Shown: piece by piece, positions 17,980-26,339 of the stretch
Numbering within the stretch: position 1 is the stretch's first letter
Layout: every line of letters starts with the position of its first letter
Assembly: GCA_003171065.1 (NCBI GenBank)
Contig: PMXQ01000049.1
Location: 1-32,426, forward strand
Reading direction: 5' to 3'
Source of the DNA: Chloroflexota bacterium
GTDB taxonomy: Bacteria > Chloroflexota > Limnocylindria > Limnocylindrales > CSP1-4
DNA: 32,426 bases
Position numbers and translations under genes: made by a program
Notes under the pieces: model-generated
The model's database searches: none
What the model was told of the DNA's origin: nothing
What the model saw: only the letters and a program-made list of their open reading frames with translations

Positions 17980-18982
17980 CCTCGGTGCCTCCGCGGTTGA
18001 TGGCGATCTCGTCCGAGTCCTCGAGCTTCTTGACCGTGTCGATGATCCGCTGCTGCGCTTCCTCGACAGCCTTCATGCGGACCTGGCCGGCGAGGCTCAT
18101 TTCCTCGCGCAGCATGTCGGCCGCGCGCTGGGACATGTTGTTGAAGAACTTGAGACGCAGCTGCTCCGTCGCGGGCCGCAGAGCCAGCGCCATGTCCTTG
18201 GCGTCGAGCTCGCGGATAACGCGCTGCATGGCCCGATCGTCGAGGAGGACCATGTCGTCGAAGACGAACATGAAGCGGCGGACTTCATCGGCCAGCTGGG
18301 AATCCTGCTCAGAGAGGGCGGTCAGGATGAGGCGCTCGTTGGTTCGGCCGACCTGGTTGAGGACGTGGGCCAGCGGCCGCGTCCCGCCGACGGAAGTTAC
18401 GTCGGTGACGACGGACGAGAGCTTGCGGCGCAGGCCCTCCTCCACGATCTCGACGGCCTCAGGCGTGATCTGCTCCGTGAGCGCGATGCGCTTGGCGACC
18501 TCGACCTGGATCGGCGCCTCGAACTGGGTCAGGATGCCGGCAGCGGCCCGGGGGTCGATGTGGGCAAGTACGATGGCGATGGTCTGGGGGTGCTCGTCGG
18601 AGAGCAATCCGGCGGCCTGCAACGGATCGAGGTCCCGTATGAAGTCGAACGGAATGATCTGCTGAGCCTGGTGGACTCGCTCCAGCAGCTCGTGGGCCTT
18701 GCCCGACCCGAATGCCTGGCCAAAGAGCTCGACGGCGTAGTTCTCGCCACCGGGCAGGACGCCGGCGTGGGCGAACAGGCCGGCATAGGCCTCTTCGAGA
18801 ATGGCGTCGCGCGTCATCGAGTCGACAGCGGGCATTCGCATCAGCTCGAGGGCGACCCGATCGATGGCCTCAGGCGGCAGGCGGGCGAGCAGCTTGGCGG
18901 ACGCCTCGGTGCCGAGGGTGATCAACAGCGCGGCAGCCTTGCGCGGCCCGCTGAGGGCAATTGACGCTGCTTCCGGGCTCAT
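17966..18982 (-). CDS. fliG: Flagellar motor switch protein FliG
   Basis: LSGPRKAAALLITLGTEASAKLLARL...EHPQTIAIVLAHIDPRAAAGILTQF...FMFVFDDMVLLDDRAMQRVIRELDAKDMALALRPATEQLRLKFFNNMSQRAADMLREEM. Confidence 0.98.
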   Translation of the reverse strand: MSPEAASIALSGPRKAAALLITLGTEASAKLLARLPPEAIDRVALELMRMPAVDSMTRDAILEEAYAGLFAHAGVLPGGENYAVELFGQAFGSGKAHELLERVHQAQQIIPFDFIRDLDPLQAAGLLSDEHPQTIAIVLAHIDPRAAAGILTQFEAPIQVEVAKRIALTEQITPEAVEIVEEGLRRKLSSVVTDVTSVGGTRPLAHVLNQVGRTNERLILTALSEQDSQLADEVRRFMFVFDDMVLLDDRAMQRVIRELDAKDMALALRPATEQLRLKFFNNMSQRAADMLREEMSLAGQVRMKAVEEAQQRIIDTVKKLEDSDEIAINRGGTEDAFV

Positions 18983-20721
18983 CGACGGCGGTCCTCTTCA
19001 CGCAGCCAGCCGTGCATCAGGCCGACCAGGGCGTCCGGGCGCTCGTCGGCGACCATTCGAAGACGCTCTTGAATGCGAGCCTGCGGGGTGGCCCCCGGCA
19101 TCTCTGCCGGCGGAGCCTCGGGGGCGGCGATCGCCGGCGCGTTCGACCGCGCCGGGGCCGAGAGGTAGTTGTTGCTGCCGGCCTGGACCGGGCCGAGATC
19201 CATGACCGTCTCGTCGGCGCGCCGTCCGAGGGCGCGGGTGTTGATCCAGAAGAGGAGCAGCATGATGAGTGCGAAGACGGCTCCCAGGATCGTGCCGCTC
19301 ATGTCACCCACGGACTTCATCACGTCCGGCGCGGCGGCGGCGGAGGCGGAGCCGGCGCTGATCGCGGCGGAGGAAGGCAGCGCGGCGAAGGTGACGGAAT
19401 CGACCGCGACGACGTCGCCGCGGGTCGGGTCGGCGCCGATGGCAGCGGAGATGCTGGCCTGGAGCGTGTCGGTCTTGAGCGTGCCCAACGCCGACTGGTC
19501 GACCAGGACGGCGACCGAGAGACGCTTCACGACGCCGGGCTCGGTGACGACGTGCTGGACGGTCTGGGAAACGCTGTAGTTGATCGTGGTCTGCTGCTGG
19601 ATGTATCCGTTGTTCGAGGTCGTACCGGCGTCAGCCGAGGTGGCTGCCGCGGTGGGCGCCGCGGTGGCCCCGGCCGCGGTCGTGGGCGAGGCAGCCGGCG
19701 AGCTGGAAGCAGCGGCTGTCGGCACGGCCGTGGGAGCCGCCGTGGTGGTTGCCGAGGTGCCGGTGCAAACGCCCGGGTAGGAAGACAGGCCGGGTACATT
19801 GGAGTCGGAGCCGGGGATGCCACAGGCGCCCGCGGATGAACCCGCGCCATACTGCTCGTAGCTGTTGCTGATGCTCACCGGTGGGTTGCTGCCGGTCGGG
19901 GCGTAGGTCGTGATGTCCGCCTCGACCTTGTCCGTGTCGACGTCAGCGGAGACTGCAACGGCGGCGTGGCCCGGCCCCAGAGCGGCGTCGAGGAGAGCCT
20001 CTATCTTGGCCTGGGCCTGCTGCTCGACGAGGTCCTTGGCCTGCGCGGCGGCGGTGTCGGCCGAGTCGGCCGCTCCCGCCAGGACGTGGCCGTCGTCGTC
20101 GGTTACGACGACGTTGTCGGCGGACAGGCCGGCAATGGAGCCAGCGACGGTGTTCACGATGGCCTGAACGAGTCCACTCGAAGGCGCGCTGCCGTTGGTC
20201 ATAGTCAGAACCACGGAAGCGCTGGCCGGGGTGTCGTCGGAGGTGAGGACGCCCGTTTGAGCCATGACCACGGCGACGCGGGCGCTCGCGACGCCCTCCA
20301 TTCCCTGGATCGTCTGCGTCAGCTGGCCTTCGATTGCTCGCTGATAGGTGACCTGCTGGTCGAACTCCGATTCGCCGAACTGCTGATTGTTGAAGAGGTC
20401 AAAACCCTGGGTGTCGTTGGTGCCGGTGGTGACGCCCGCGGCCGCGGCCGCGATCTTCGCGTCCCCGAGATCATCGACGGGGACCAGGATCGTGGCGCCG
20501 GCGTCGGCGACCTCGTAGGCGATGTTCGCCCCACGGAGAGCACTCTCGATCGAGCCGGCGTCCGTGGCCGCCAGGTTGGTGAAAGCCGGCGTGTAGTCGG
20601 GCTTGCTGGCGAACATCACCAGGATGGCGATCGCCGCGACCGAACCGAGAACCGCGAAGATGATCCCGATCCGTTGAGTGATCGAGAGCTGCTTGAGGAT
20701 CGACTGGACCTGGTCGTTCAT
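18979..20721 (-). CDS. fliF: Flagellar MS-ring protein FliF
   Basis: MNDQVQSILKQLSITQRIGIIFAVLGSVAAIAILVMFASKPDYTPAFTNLAATDAGSIESALRGANIAYEV; YQRAIEGQLTQTIQGMEGVASARVAVVMAQ; C-terminal TM and cytoplasmic tail. Confidence 0.97.
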   Translation of the reverse strand: MNDQVQSILKQLSITQRIGIIFAVLGSVAAIAILVMFASKPDYTPAFTNLAATDAGSIESALRGANIAYEVADAGATILVPVDDLGDAKIAAAAAGVTTGTNDTQGFDLFNNQQFGESEFDQQVTYQRAIEGQLTQTIQGMEGVASARVAVVMAQTGVLTSDDTPASASVVLTMTNGSAPSSGLVQAIVNTVAGSIAGLSADNVVVTDDDGHVLAGAADSADTAAAQAKDLVEQQAQAKIEALLDAALGPGHAAVAVSADVDTDKVEADITTYAPTGSNPPVSISNSYEQYGAGSSAGACGIPGSDSNVPGLSSYPGVCTGTSATTTAAPTAVPTAAASSSPAASPTTAAGATAAPTAAATSADAGTTSNNGYIQQQTTINYSVSQTVQHVVTEPGVVKRLSVAVLVDQSALGTLKTDTLQASISAAIGADPTRGDVVAVDSVTFAALPSSAAISAGSASAAAAPDVMKSVGDMSGTILGAVFALIMLLLFWINTRALGRRADETVMDLGPVQAGSNNYLSAPARSNAPAIAAPEAPPAEMPGATPQARIQERLRMVADERPDALVGLMHGWLREEDRRR

Positions 20722-20734
20722 AGATCGGCCACCC

Positions 20735-21115
20735 TCAGACCTGCGTCCGCATGATGTCCTGGTAGGCCTCGATCAGCTTCGACTGGACGTCGGTTGCGGC
20801 CTTGAGGCTGATGGAGGCCTCCTCCATCTGGAGCATTACGGTGTGGAGATCCGCTGAGCCGCCCGAGGCGAAGTCGGCCACCGCCGCATCGGCCGAGGTC
20901 AGCTGCGTGTTCAGGCTGCCGAAGGCGTCGCTCAGCGAGTTGAGGAACGAGTCCCCCGGCGCCTGGGTTCCTGCGGCGGTGCCGTCGACCGTGTTGCTAC
21001 CGCCGATCGAGCTGGTGCCGGCGATGGAGCTCGTGCCGGAGAGCGACCCAATCGAGCTGGCGCCTGAACTGCCGGTGATGGCGGAGACGGCGGAGATTGG
21101 GGAGATGGCGTTCAT
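20735..21115 (-). CDS. fliE: Flagellar hook-basal body complex protein FliE
   Basis: DSFLNSLSDAFGSLNTQLTSADAAVADFASGGSADLHTVMLQMEEASISLKAATDVQSKLIEAYQDIMRTQV. Confidence 0.95.
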   Translation of the reverse strand: MNAISPISAVSAITGSSGASSIGSLSGTSSIAGTSSIGGSNTVDGTAAGTQAPGDSFLNSLSDAFGSLNTQLTSADAAVADFASGGSADLHTVMLQMEEASISLKAATDVQSKLIEAYQDIMRTQV

Positions 21116-21122
21116 CTCTCGC

Positions 21123-21539
21123 CTACGCCTTTCCGAGGTCGAGCGCGTCGAGGGCCTGCTGCTTGGCAGCCTGGGCCACCGTCGCGTCGACCTGGTACGA
21201 CCGAGCCGCGCCCATGATGTCGGTCATCTCGGACGAGACGTCGACGTTGGGGTACGTGACGAAGCCCTGGGTGTCCGCGTCCGGGTTGCCCGGGTCGTAG
21301 ACGCGAACGTCGGGCCGAGTCGGATTGAGGATGGCGATCGCCGAGACGCCCTGGGCCGCCGTCTCCGGGCCCATCTGCTGGGCCTGGAAGACCACCGCCT
21401 CGTCCTGATAGGGCTGCGTGGGGTCGGTCTGGCTGTGAGTGGACTGGGCGTTGGCCAGGTTGCTGGCGGCGACGTCCATGCGGAGCCGCTCGGCGGTGAG
21501 CCCGGAGGCGGCAATGCGGATGGTGTCGAAGACGCTCAT
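21123..21539 (-). CDS. flgC: Flagellar basal-body rod protein FlgC
   Basis: MSVFDTIRIAASGLTAERLRMDVAASNLANAQST...DEAVVFQ...GFVTYPNVDVSSEMTDIMGAARSYQVDATVAQAAKQQALDALDLGKA. Internal start of the 21123..21803 ORF. Confidence 0.95.
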   Translation of the reverse strand: MSVFDTIRIAASGLTAERLRMDVAASNLANAQSTHSQTDPTQPYQDEAVVFQAQQMGPETAAQGVSAIAILNPTRPDVRVYDPGNPDADTQGFVTYPNVDVSSEMTDIMGAARSYQVDATVAQAAKQQALDALDLGKA

Positions 21540-21645
21540 GAGGCTGTTTCCTCGGCTTCTCGGCTGGCCCAACCCGGGCATCTGCCCCGCTGGACCTTCG
21601 TCGGAACCGCCCGCATCTTCGGCTGGCCAGGACACCGCCGGTATC

Positions 21646-21665
21646 AGGGTCCGCCCTGGGACCCT
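21646..21665. promoter_or_regulatory. Perfect-arm inverted repeat AGGGTCC-GCCCTG-GGACCCT in the flgC/histidine-kinase divergent intergenic region
   Basis: 7-bp perfect arms separated by 6 nt, between divergent transcripts. Confidence 0.35.
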
Positions 21666-21920
21666 TCGACCATTGGTAATGCCGCCGAGCCGCTGGGCGG
21701 ACCTCCCCGATTGGACACTCCGACCGGGCCCCTCACACGGCCCGGTCGCCCTCGTGCAGTTGCCCGGCCCCGGTCGGACTGGCCCGACGGTGCCCCAACC
21801 CAAGCCCGGCTCCGCCGGTCACGCGGCTATCTGGAGGGTCAGGGCTCTGCGGGCGCCACGCCCGCTGGGGCCGCGGGCGCCATACCCCTGAGGCTGCGCC
21901 GGCCATACACTGACCACACG

Positions 21921-23375
21921 ATGGAAGAGCGGAACGTCACGCGCCACCTGGCCGGAGCAGAGCTCTGGGCACGGGTGGACGACGTCGGTCGATGGGACAA
22001 CGTCGTTGCCGATCTGCGCCCGGACCCGACCGTCGGGCCCTGGTCGCCATCCGCCGGCGCCGCCTTCGATGCCCCCTCGCCCGACCGTTCCCGATCGTAC
22101 TCGGCCGCGGCCTCCGCGGAGGTGGCCCTGGTTTCCGGCTGGGAGGACGGCGAACCATTCTGCGCCACGATTTGCTCGACGGACGTGGGCCTGCAATTCT
22201 GCCGGCGCTGCCCCGAGGAGCTGGCCGCGCGGGTCCTCGCCACCGGTCGCGCCAGTCACGGGGCATGCCGGGCCGGCGGGACGCTGCTCGGCTTCCCCGC
22301 GCCCCGTGGCTCGCGCACGACCGCGGCCATCCTGCGTGTCGGGCCTCCCAGCCCACGCGACGCGGCGGCGGTTTCGGATCGGACCAGGGTCTCGACGGGC
22401 GCTCTCCGGCGGGCCGCCCGGCAGGCGCCGCCCCCGAACGCCCGGGCGGCCCTGGCCGCGGCCCGAGTGCTGCGCGACCCCGGCCGCCTCTTCGAGTGGC
22501 AGATCCAGCAGCGCACCCGTGGTTCCGACCGGCGCCGGACCGCCACCGCGGCGCTGGCGCAGATGGTGGCCACGAGCGAGGAATTCTACGAGCTGTACCG
22601 GGAGTCCCTGCGCCAGCGCCGCGAACTCGAGCGGAACCAGCGCCGGCTCGACCGGCTCGCCCGCCAGACCCTGCAGGCCAGCGACCTCGAACGGGCCAGG
22701 ATCGCGCATCAGATCCACGACACGGCGGCCCAATCGATGGTCAGCGCCTTCCGATTCCTGGACGCGGCGCGGGCCTACGCTCAGAGCCACCCCGGCGACT
22801 CGGTCGACGAGTACCTGGAGTCGGCCTCCGATCGCCTGGTGACTGCAATCAAGGAGGTTCGGGCGGTGCTGGCCGATCTGATGCCGCCCGGCCTGGAGGA
22901 GCTGGGGCTCGCCCACGCCATCCGCAGCCGGATGAAAGCCCTGACGGCCGAGTCCGGCATCGAGATGTCGCTCGAGGGCGACCTGCCCCGGCTCGACGAC
23001 TGGGTGGAGCAGGCCCTTTACGGCATGACGACCGAGGCCCTGACGAACGCAGTTCGTCACTCCCACGCCACTACCGTCCGGGTCGCCCTGCTCGTCGCGC
23101 GGGACCGGGCCGTCCTGACTGTCCAGGACGACGGCCATGGCTTCGACCCCGCCGCGGCGGAGCGCCGGCGAGCCGGCGGGGGCCTCGGCCTGCTGGGCAT
23201 CACCCGGCAGTCGCGCTGGCTCGGTGGCGCAGCGTCGATTCGGAGCCTCATCGGCTCGGGTACGCTAGTCCGGATCTCGATTCCAATCGCTCGACACACC
23301 GGGTCTCGGGCGGGCTACGCTGCAGCAGGCAGCGACGCTGCCCAAACAGGACGGAACGGAGAAGGTAAGTCGTGA
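21921..23375 (+). CDS. Sensor histidine kinase (HisKA_3/HATPase_c) with Cys-rich PocR-like N-terminal domain
   Basis: DLERARIAHQIHDTAAQSMVSAFRFL (HisKA_3), MTTEALTNAVRHSHATTVRV, DDGHGFDP, GLGLLGI (HATPase). N-terminal FCATICSTDVGLQFCRRCPEELAARVLATGRASHGACRAGG. Confidence 0.9.
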   Translation: MEERNVTRHLAGAELWARVDDVGRWDNVVADLRPDPTVGPWSPSAGAAFDAPSPDRSRSYSAAASAEVALVSGWEDGEPFCATICSTDVGLQFCRRCPEELAARVLATGRASHGACRAGGTLLGFPAPRGSRTTAAILRVGPPSPRDAAAVSDRTRVSTGALRRAARQAPPPNARAALAAARVLRDPGRLFEWQIQQRTRGSDRRRTATAALAQMVATSEEFYELYRESLRQRRELERNQRRLDRLARQTLQASDLERARIAHQIHDTAAQSMVSAFRFLDAARAYAQSHPGDSVDEYLESASDRLVTAIKEVRAVLADLMPPGLEELGLAHAIRSRMKALTAESGIEMSLEGDLPRLDDWVEQALYGMTTEALTNAVRHSHATTVRVALLVARDRAVLTVQDDGHGFDPAAAERRRAGGGLGLLGITRQSRWLGGAASIRSLIGSGTLVRISIPIARHTGSRAGYAAAGSDAAQTGRNGEGKS

Positions 23376-24043
23376 ACGAGCGCGCACGCGTACTGCTCAT
23401 CGACGACCACGAGATGGCTCGCCGCGGCCTCCGCGCCATGCTCTCCGCGGCCGACTGGATCGATGTCGTCGGCGAGGGCGATTCATGCGAGGCCGGCTTG
23501 AAGCTCGCCGAAGAGCTCGAGCCCAACATGGTCCTGCTGGACATCCGCATGCCGGGCCTCGACGGCCTGGCCTGCCTGGAACGGCTCAAGGCCCGCCATC
23601 CGCGGATCGCCGTCGTGATCGTGACCCTGTACGACGATCGCCGCTATGTCCTGGAAGCGATCCGTCGCGGGGCCGCCGGATACCTCCTCAAGGACGCTAC
23701 CACGGCCGAGGTGATCCAGACTCTCCACAACGTCGCCAACGGTCAGCTTGCGGTCGAGCCGCAGCTCCTGCGAGAAGCCCTCGCGACCCGTGAGGAGACT
23801 CCTACCGCGGGGGATACCGCCCGCCAGCGGGCCGAGCAATACGCCCTTACTCCGCGCGAGCACGACGTCCTGCTCCTCGTCGCCGAGGGGCTGACCAACA
23901 AGGAGATCGGGGGCAAGCTCTCGATCACCGAGGATACGGTGAAGAAGCACGTCCAGAACATCATCTGGAAGCTGCGGGCGGCGGATCGGACCCAGGCGGC
24001 CATCATGGCCCTCAAGCTGGGTCTACTGGAAAACCCTACCTGA
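23372..24043 (+). CDS. NarL/FixJ-family response regulator (GTG start, GTGA overlap with kinase)
   Basis: VLLIDDHEMARRGLRAML...MVLLDIRMPGLDG...GYLLKDATTAEV; HTH LTPREHDVLLLVAEGLTNKEIGGKLSITEDTVKKHVQNIIWKL. Confidence 0.95.
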   Translation: MNERARVLLIDDHEMARRGLRAMLSAADWIDVVGEGDSCEAGLKLAEELEPNMVLLDIRMPGLDGLACLERLKARHPRIAVVIVTLYDDRRYVLEAIRRGAAGYLLKDATTAEVIQTLHNVANGQLAVEPQLLREALATREETPTAGDTARQRAEQYALTPREHDVLLLVAEGLTNKEIGGKLSITEDTVKKHVQNIIWKLRAADRTQAAIMALKLGLLENPT

Positions 24044-24160
24044 GGTCCCGCCGAAGCTCGACGTGTTGGCGCAAATCAACGGATTCACGCCTCTGATTGC
24101 TAGGGATCGCCCCTAAACGGTCAAGTCCGGGTGGCTGCGCCCGATCCCTACGTTACTCAG

Positions 24161-24463
24161 ATGGCAACCAACGACCTGCTCCCGACGGCACTCGTCGCCA
24201 CCGGCACCGCGCCGGCGGCGGTACCGCAGCTGGCCCCCGCTCAGGTGGCCCCGCAGCGTGACCGCTTCGCCAAACAGGCCGGTCCCGACGTGTCTTTCAA
24301 GGGTCCGGATGGGCTGACCGAGGCCTACGCCGTCTTCCAGATCGATCCTCAGAGCAAGCAGCTCCAGGTGACGGTGGTGGACAGCAAAGGCCAGGTGTTG
24401 CGCGTGATCCCGCCCCGGTCGGTCTCCCAGATGATGGAAACGATGGGCCGATACCGGCTCTAG
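24161..24463 (+). CDS. FlaG-like protein (start GTG 24131 or ATG 24161)
   Basis: AYAVFQIDPQSKQLQVTVVDSKGQVLRVIPPRSVSQMMETMGRY resembles FlaG 'f.vde..g...VkVvD..TgEVIRqIPpe'. Confidence 0.55.
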   Translation: MATNDLLPTALVATGTAPAAVPQLAPAQVAPQRDRFAKQAGPDVSFKGPDGLTEAYAVFQIDPQSKQLQVTVVDSKGQVLRVIPPRSVSQMMETMGRYRL

Positions 24464-24745
24464 GCCGGCGCGACTCAGCCGCCTTCCAGTTCCGACCCTC
24501 TACTTTCGTTCTGCCCGGCGCAGACCCCCGCCTCTCCGCGAGGGCGGCCGGAATACCACCAGATTCCCGGGAAGCGGTGACCTCGGCTGTTCGCACGGCC
24601 CGCCGGCGCCGGCGCCGCGTTCAAGTCGGAGCCTTTCCCGACCGATCCCCCGACGAGACCACAAGCGGTCCCGCCTGCCGCGGCGAGCGGCGCTGAGGAT
24701 GACGGTCGTGGTTCCCGCAACCCGGACCCAAGGAATCGGAACGCC

Positions 24746-25390
24746 GTGACGCTCACCCTGTCAGAGGCCGGTCAGAACGTCGTCGCGGGTACCTTCGGAC
24801 GCGCCATGAAGCGCGCCGGCGAGGCCCTCGGCTCCATGAGCGGCCAGGTCATCGAGGTCCAGACGCCCCAGCTGCAGCGCTGCACCGCGGCGGATGTCCT
24901 GACGATGGCAGGCGGTCCCGAGTCGATCGTCCTGGCCGTGTACGTCTGCATCCTCGGATCGCTGCAAGGCCACGCGCTGCTGCTCTTCTCCCCGTCCGAC
25001 GCCCACCGCCTGGCCCAGATCTTGCTCGCCGGCCTGCTCGGCCCCGGCGAGTTGCCGATGGAGTCGACCACGGATCCACTGAGCTACGACGAGCTCGAGC
25101 TGTCGGCCCTGCAAGAGGCCGGCAACGTCACCATCTCGGCCTTCCTGAACGAGATCGGAATGCATTTGCACGAGCCCGTCCAGCCCACTCCTCCGCAGAT
25201 CGTGATCGAGATGGCGGGGGCCGTCCTCGATGCAGTGCTGCTCGACCTCGTGAACGATGCCGACCAGGTCCTTGCCGCCAGGACGACGTTCAGCGAAGGC
25301 GGCCGGGCCATCGACGGGACTCTCTTCGTCCTGCCGCGCGCCGACAGCCTCCGGGTCCTCCTGGATGCTCTCGGAGCACTCGGGATATGA
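24746..25390 (+). CDS. cheC: Chemotaxis protein CheC (CheY-P phosphatase family)
   Basis: LSALQEAGNVTISAFLNEIGMHLHEPVQPTPPQIVIEMAGAVLDAVLLDLV; E-x2-N motif; immediately upstream of cheD with 4-nt overlap. Confidence 0.85.
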   Translation: MTLTLSEAGQNVVAGTFGRAMKRAGEALGSMSGQVIEVQTPQLQRCTAADVLTMAGGPESIVLAVYVCILGSLQGHALLLFSPSDAHRLAQILLAGLLGPGELPMESTTDPLSYDELELSALQEAGNVTISAFLNEIGMHLHEPVQPTPPQIVIEMAGAVLDAVLLDLVNDADQVLAARTTFSEGGRAIDGTLFVLPRADSLRVLLDALGALGI

Positions 25391-25872
25391 CTCTGGCAGA
25401 AAGCCCGAGCCTCCTTGTGGCCGGAATTGGCGAAATGGTCCTGAGCTCGAGCCCCCACGACCATCTGGTGGCCTACGGCCTCGGCTCGTGCATCGCCCTC
25501 GCCGTCTGGGATCCGCGAGCGAAGATCGGTGGGCTGGCCCACTTCATGCTGCCGAGCGGCCCGGCCAACAACGGCAGCCCGGTCAAATTCATCGACGCCG
25601 GCATCGACACCTTCCTGCATGCGCTCGAATCCAAGGGCGCCGTTCTGACCCGGAGCACGCTCAAGGCGGCAGGAGCGGCGGCGATGCTGACCGTGGGCAG
25701 CGGACTTGCCATTGGCAAGCGAAACGCCGAGGCGATGCAGGCTGCGCTGACCGAGCGGGGCCTGAACCTGACCGCCACCGCACTCGGAGGAAACACCGGT
25801 CGGACGGTTCAACTTGAGGTGGCAGACGGCCGATTCCTCATCAAGAGCCTGTCCTCCGTCACTGAGCTGTAG
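25387..25872 (+). CDS. cheD: Chemoreceptor glutamine deamidase CheD
   Basis: VAYGLGSCIALAVWDPRAKIGGLAHFMLPSG...KFIDAGIDTFLHALESKGA...VGSGLAIGKRNAEAM...ALGGNTGRTVQLEVADGRFLIKS. Confidence 0.95.
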   Translation: MTLAESPSLLVAGIGEMVLSSSPHDHLVAYGLGSCIALAVWDPRAKIGGLAHFMLPSGPANNGSPVKFIDAGIDTFLHALESKGAVLTRSTLKAAGAAAMLTVGSGLAIGKRNAEAMQAALTERGLNLTATALGGNTGRTVQLEVADGRFLIKSLSSVTEL

Positions 25873-25894
25873 CACGAGTAGTAGGAGCACCTCG

Positions 25895-26254
25895 ATGGCA
25901 AAGATCCTCGTCGTCGACGACGCGGCGTTCATGCGTCTGCGGGCGGCGAAGCTGCTCGTGGAGGCCGGCCACCAGGTGCTGGAAGCCGAGAACGGGCGGC
26001 TCGCCGTCGAGGTCTACCTGCGCGAGCGACCCGACTGCGTTCTCATGGATATCACCATGCCCGAAATGGATGGGCTCGAGGCGCTCGCCGAAATACGTTC
26101 GAAAGATCCCCACGCCAGGGTTGCGATGCTGACGGCCATGGGCCAGCAGGCGATCGTCATGGACGCGATCAAGCGTGGCGCCCGGGACTTCGTGGTGAAG
26201 CCGTTTGCGCCCGACCGTGTCCTCGCGGCCGTGAACAAGCTTCTGGCCGCCTAG
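25895..26254 (+). CDS. cheY: Chemotaxis response regulator CheY
   Basis: MAKILVVDDAAFMRLRAAKLLVEAGH...CVLMDITMPEMDGLEAL...VAMLTAMGQQAIVMDAIKRGARDFVVKPF; GGAG upstream. Confidence 0.93.
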   Translation: MAKILVVDDAAFMRLRAAKLLVEAGHQVLEAENGRLAVEVYLRERPDCVLMDITMPEMDGLEALAEIRSKDPHARVAMLTAMGQQAIVMDAIKRGARDFVVKPFAPDRVLAAVNKLLAA

Positions 26255-26339
26255 GGGCTGCGTCTCTCCCGGAGGTTCCGCGCAGCTCCGGCGCGGCGCC
26301 GTCTCGGGTCTGCCGGCCAGTGGAAATCGGGAGCTCTCG

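Noticed and set aside
21992-23368. 458-aa ORF (+) and 439-aa antisense ORF (21819..23138) over the histidine kinase
   Set aside because: Out-of-frame GC-rich shadow ORFs; the 21921..23375 frame carries clear kinase motifs.
24114-24145. Sigma-28-like promoter CTAAACGG...CCGATCC upstream of the FlaG-like gene
   Set aside because: Spacing between the TAAA and CCGAT elements (about 23 nt) is too long for a sigma-28 promoter and the -10 would abut the start codon.
24600-24620. CGCCGGCGCCGGCG palindrome upstream of cheC
   Set aside because: Simple GC repeat expected in such a high-GC genome; no supporting context.
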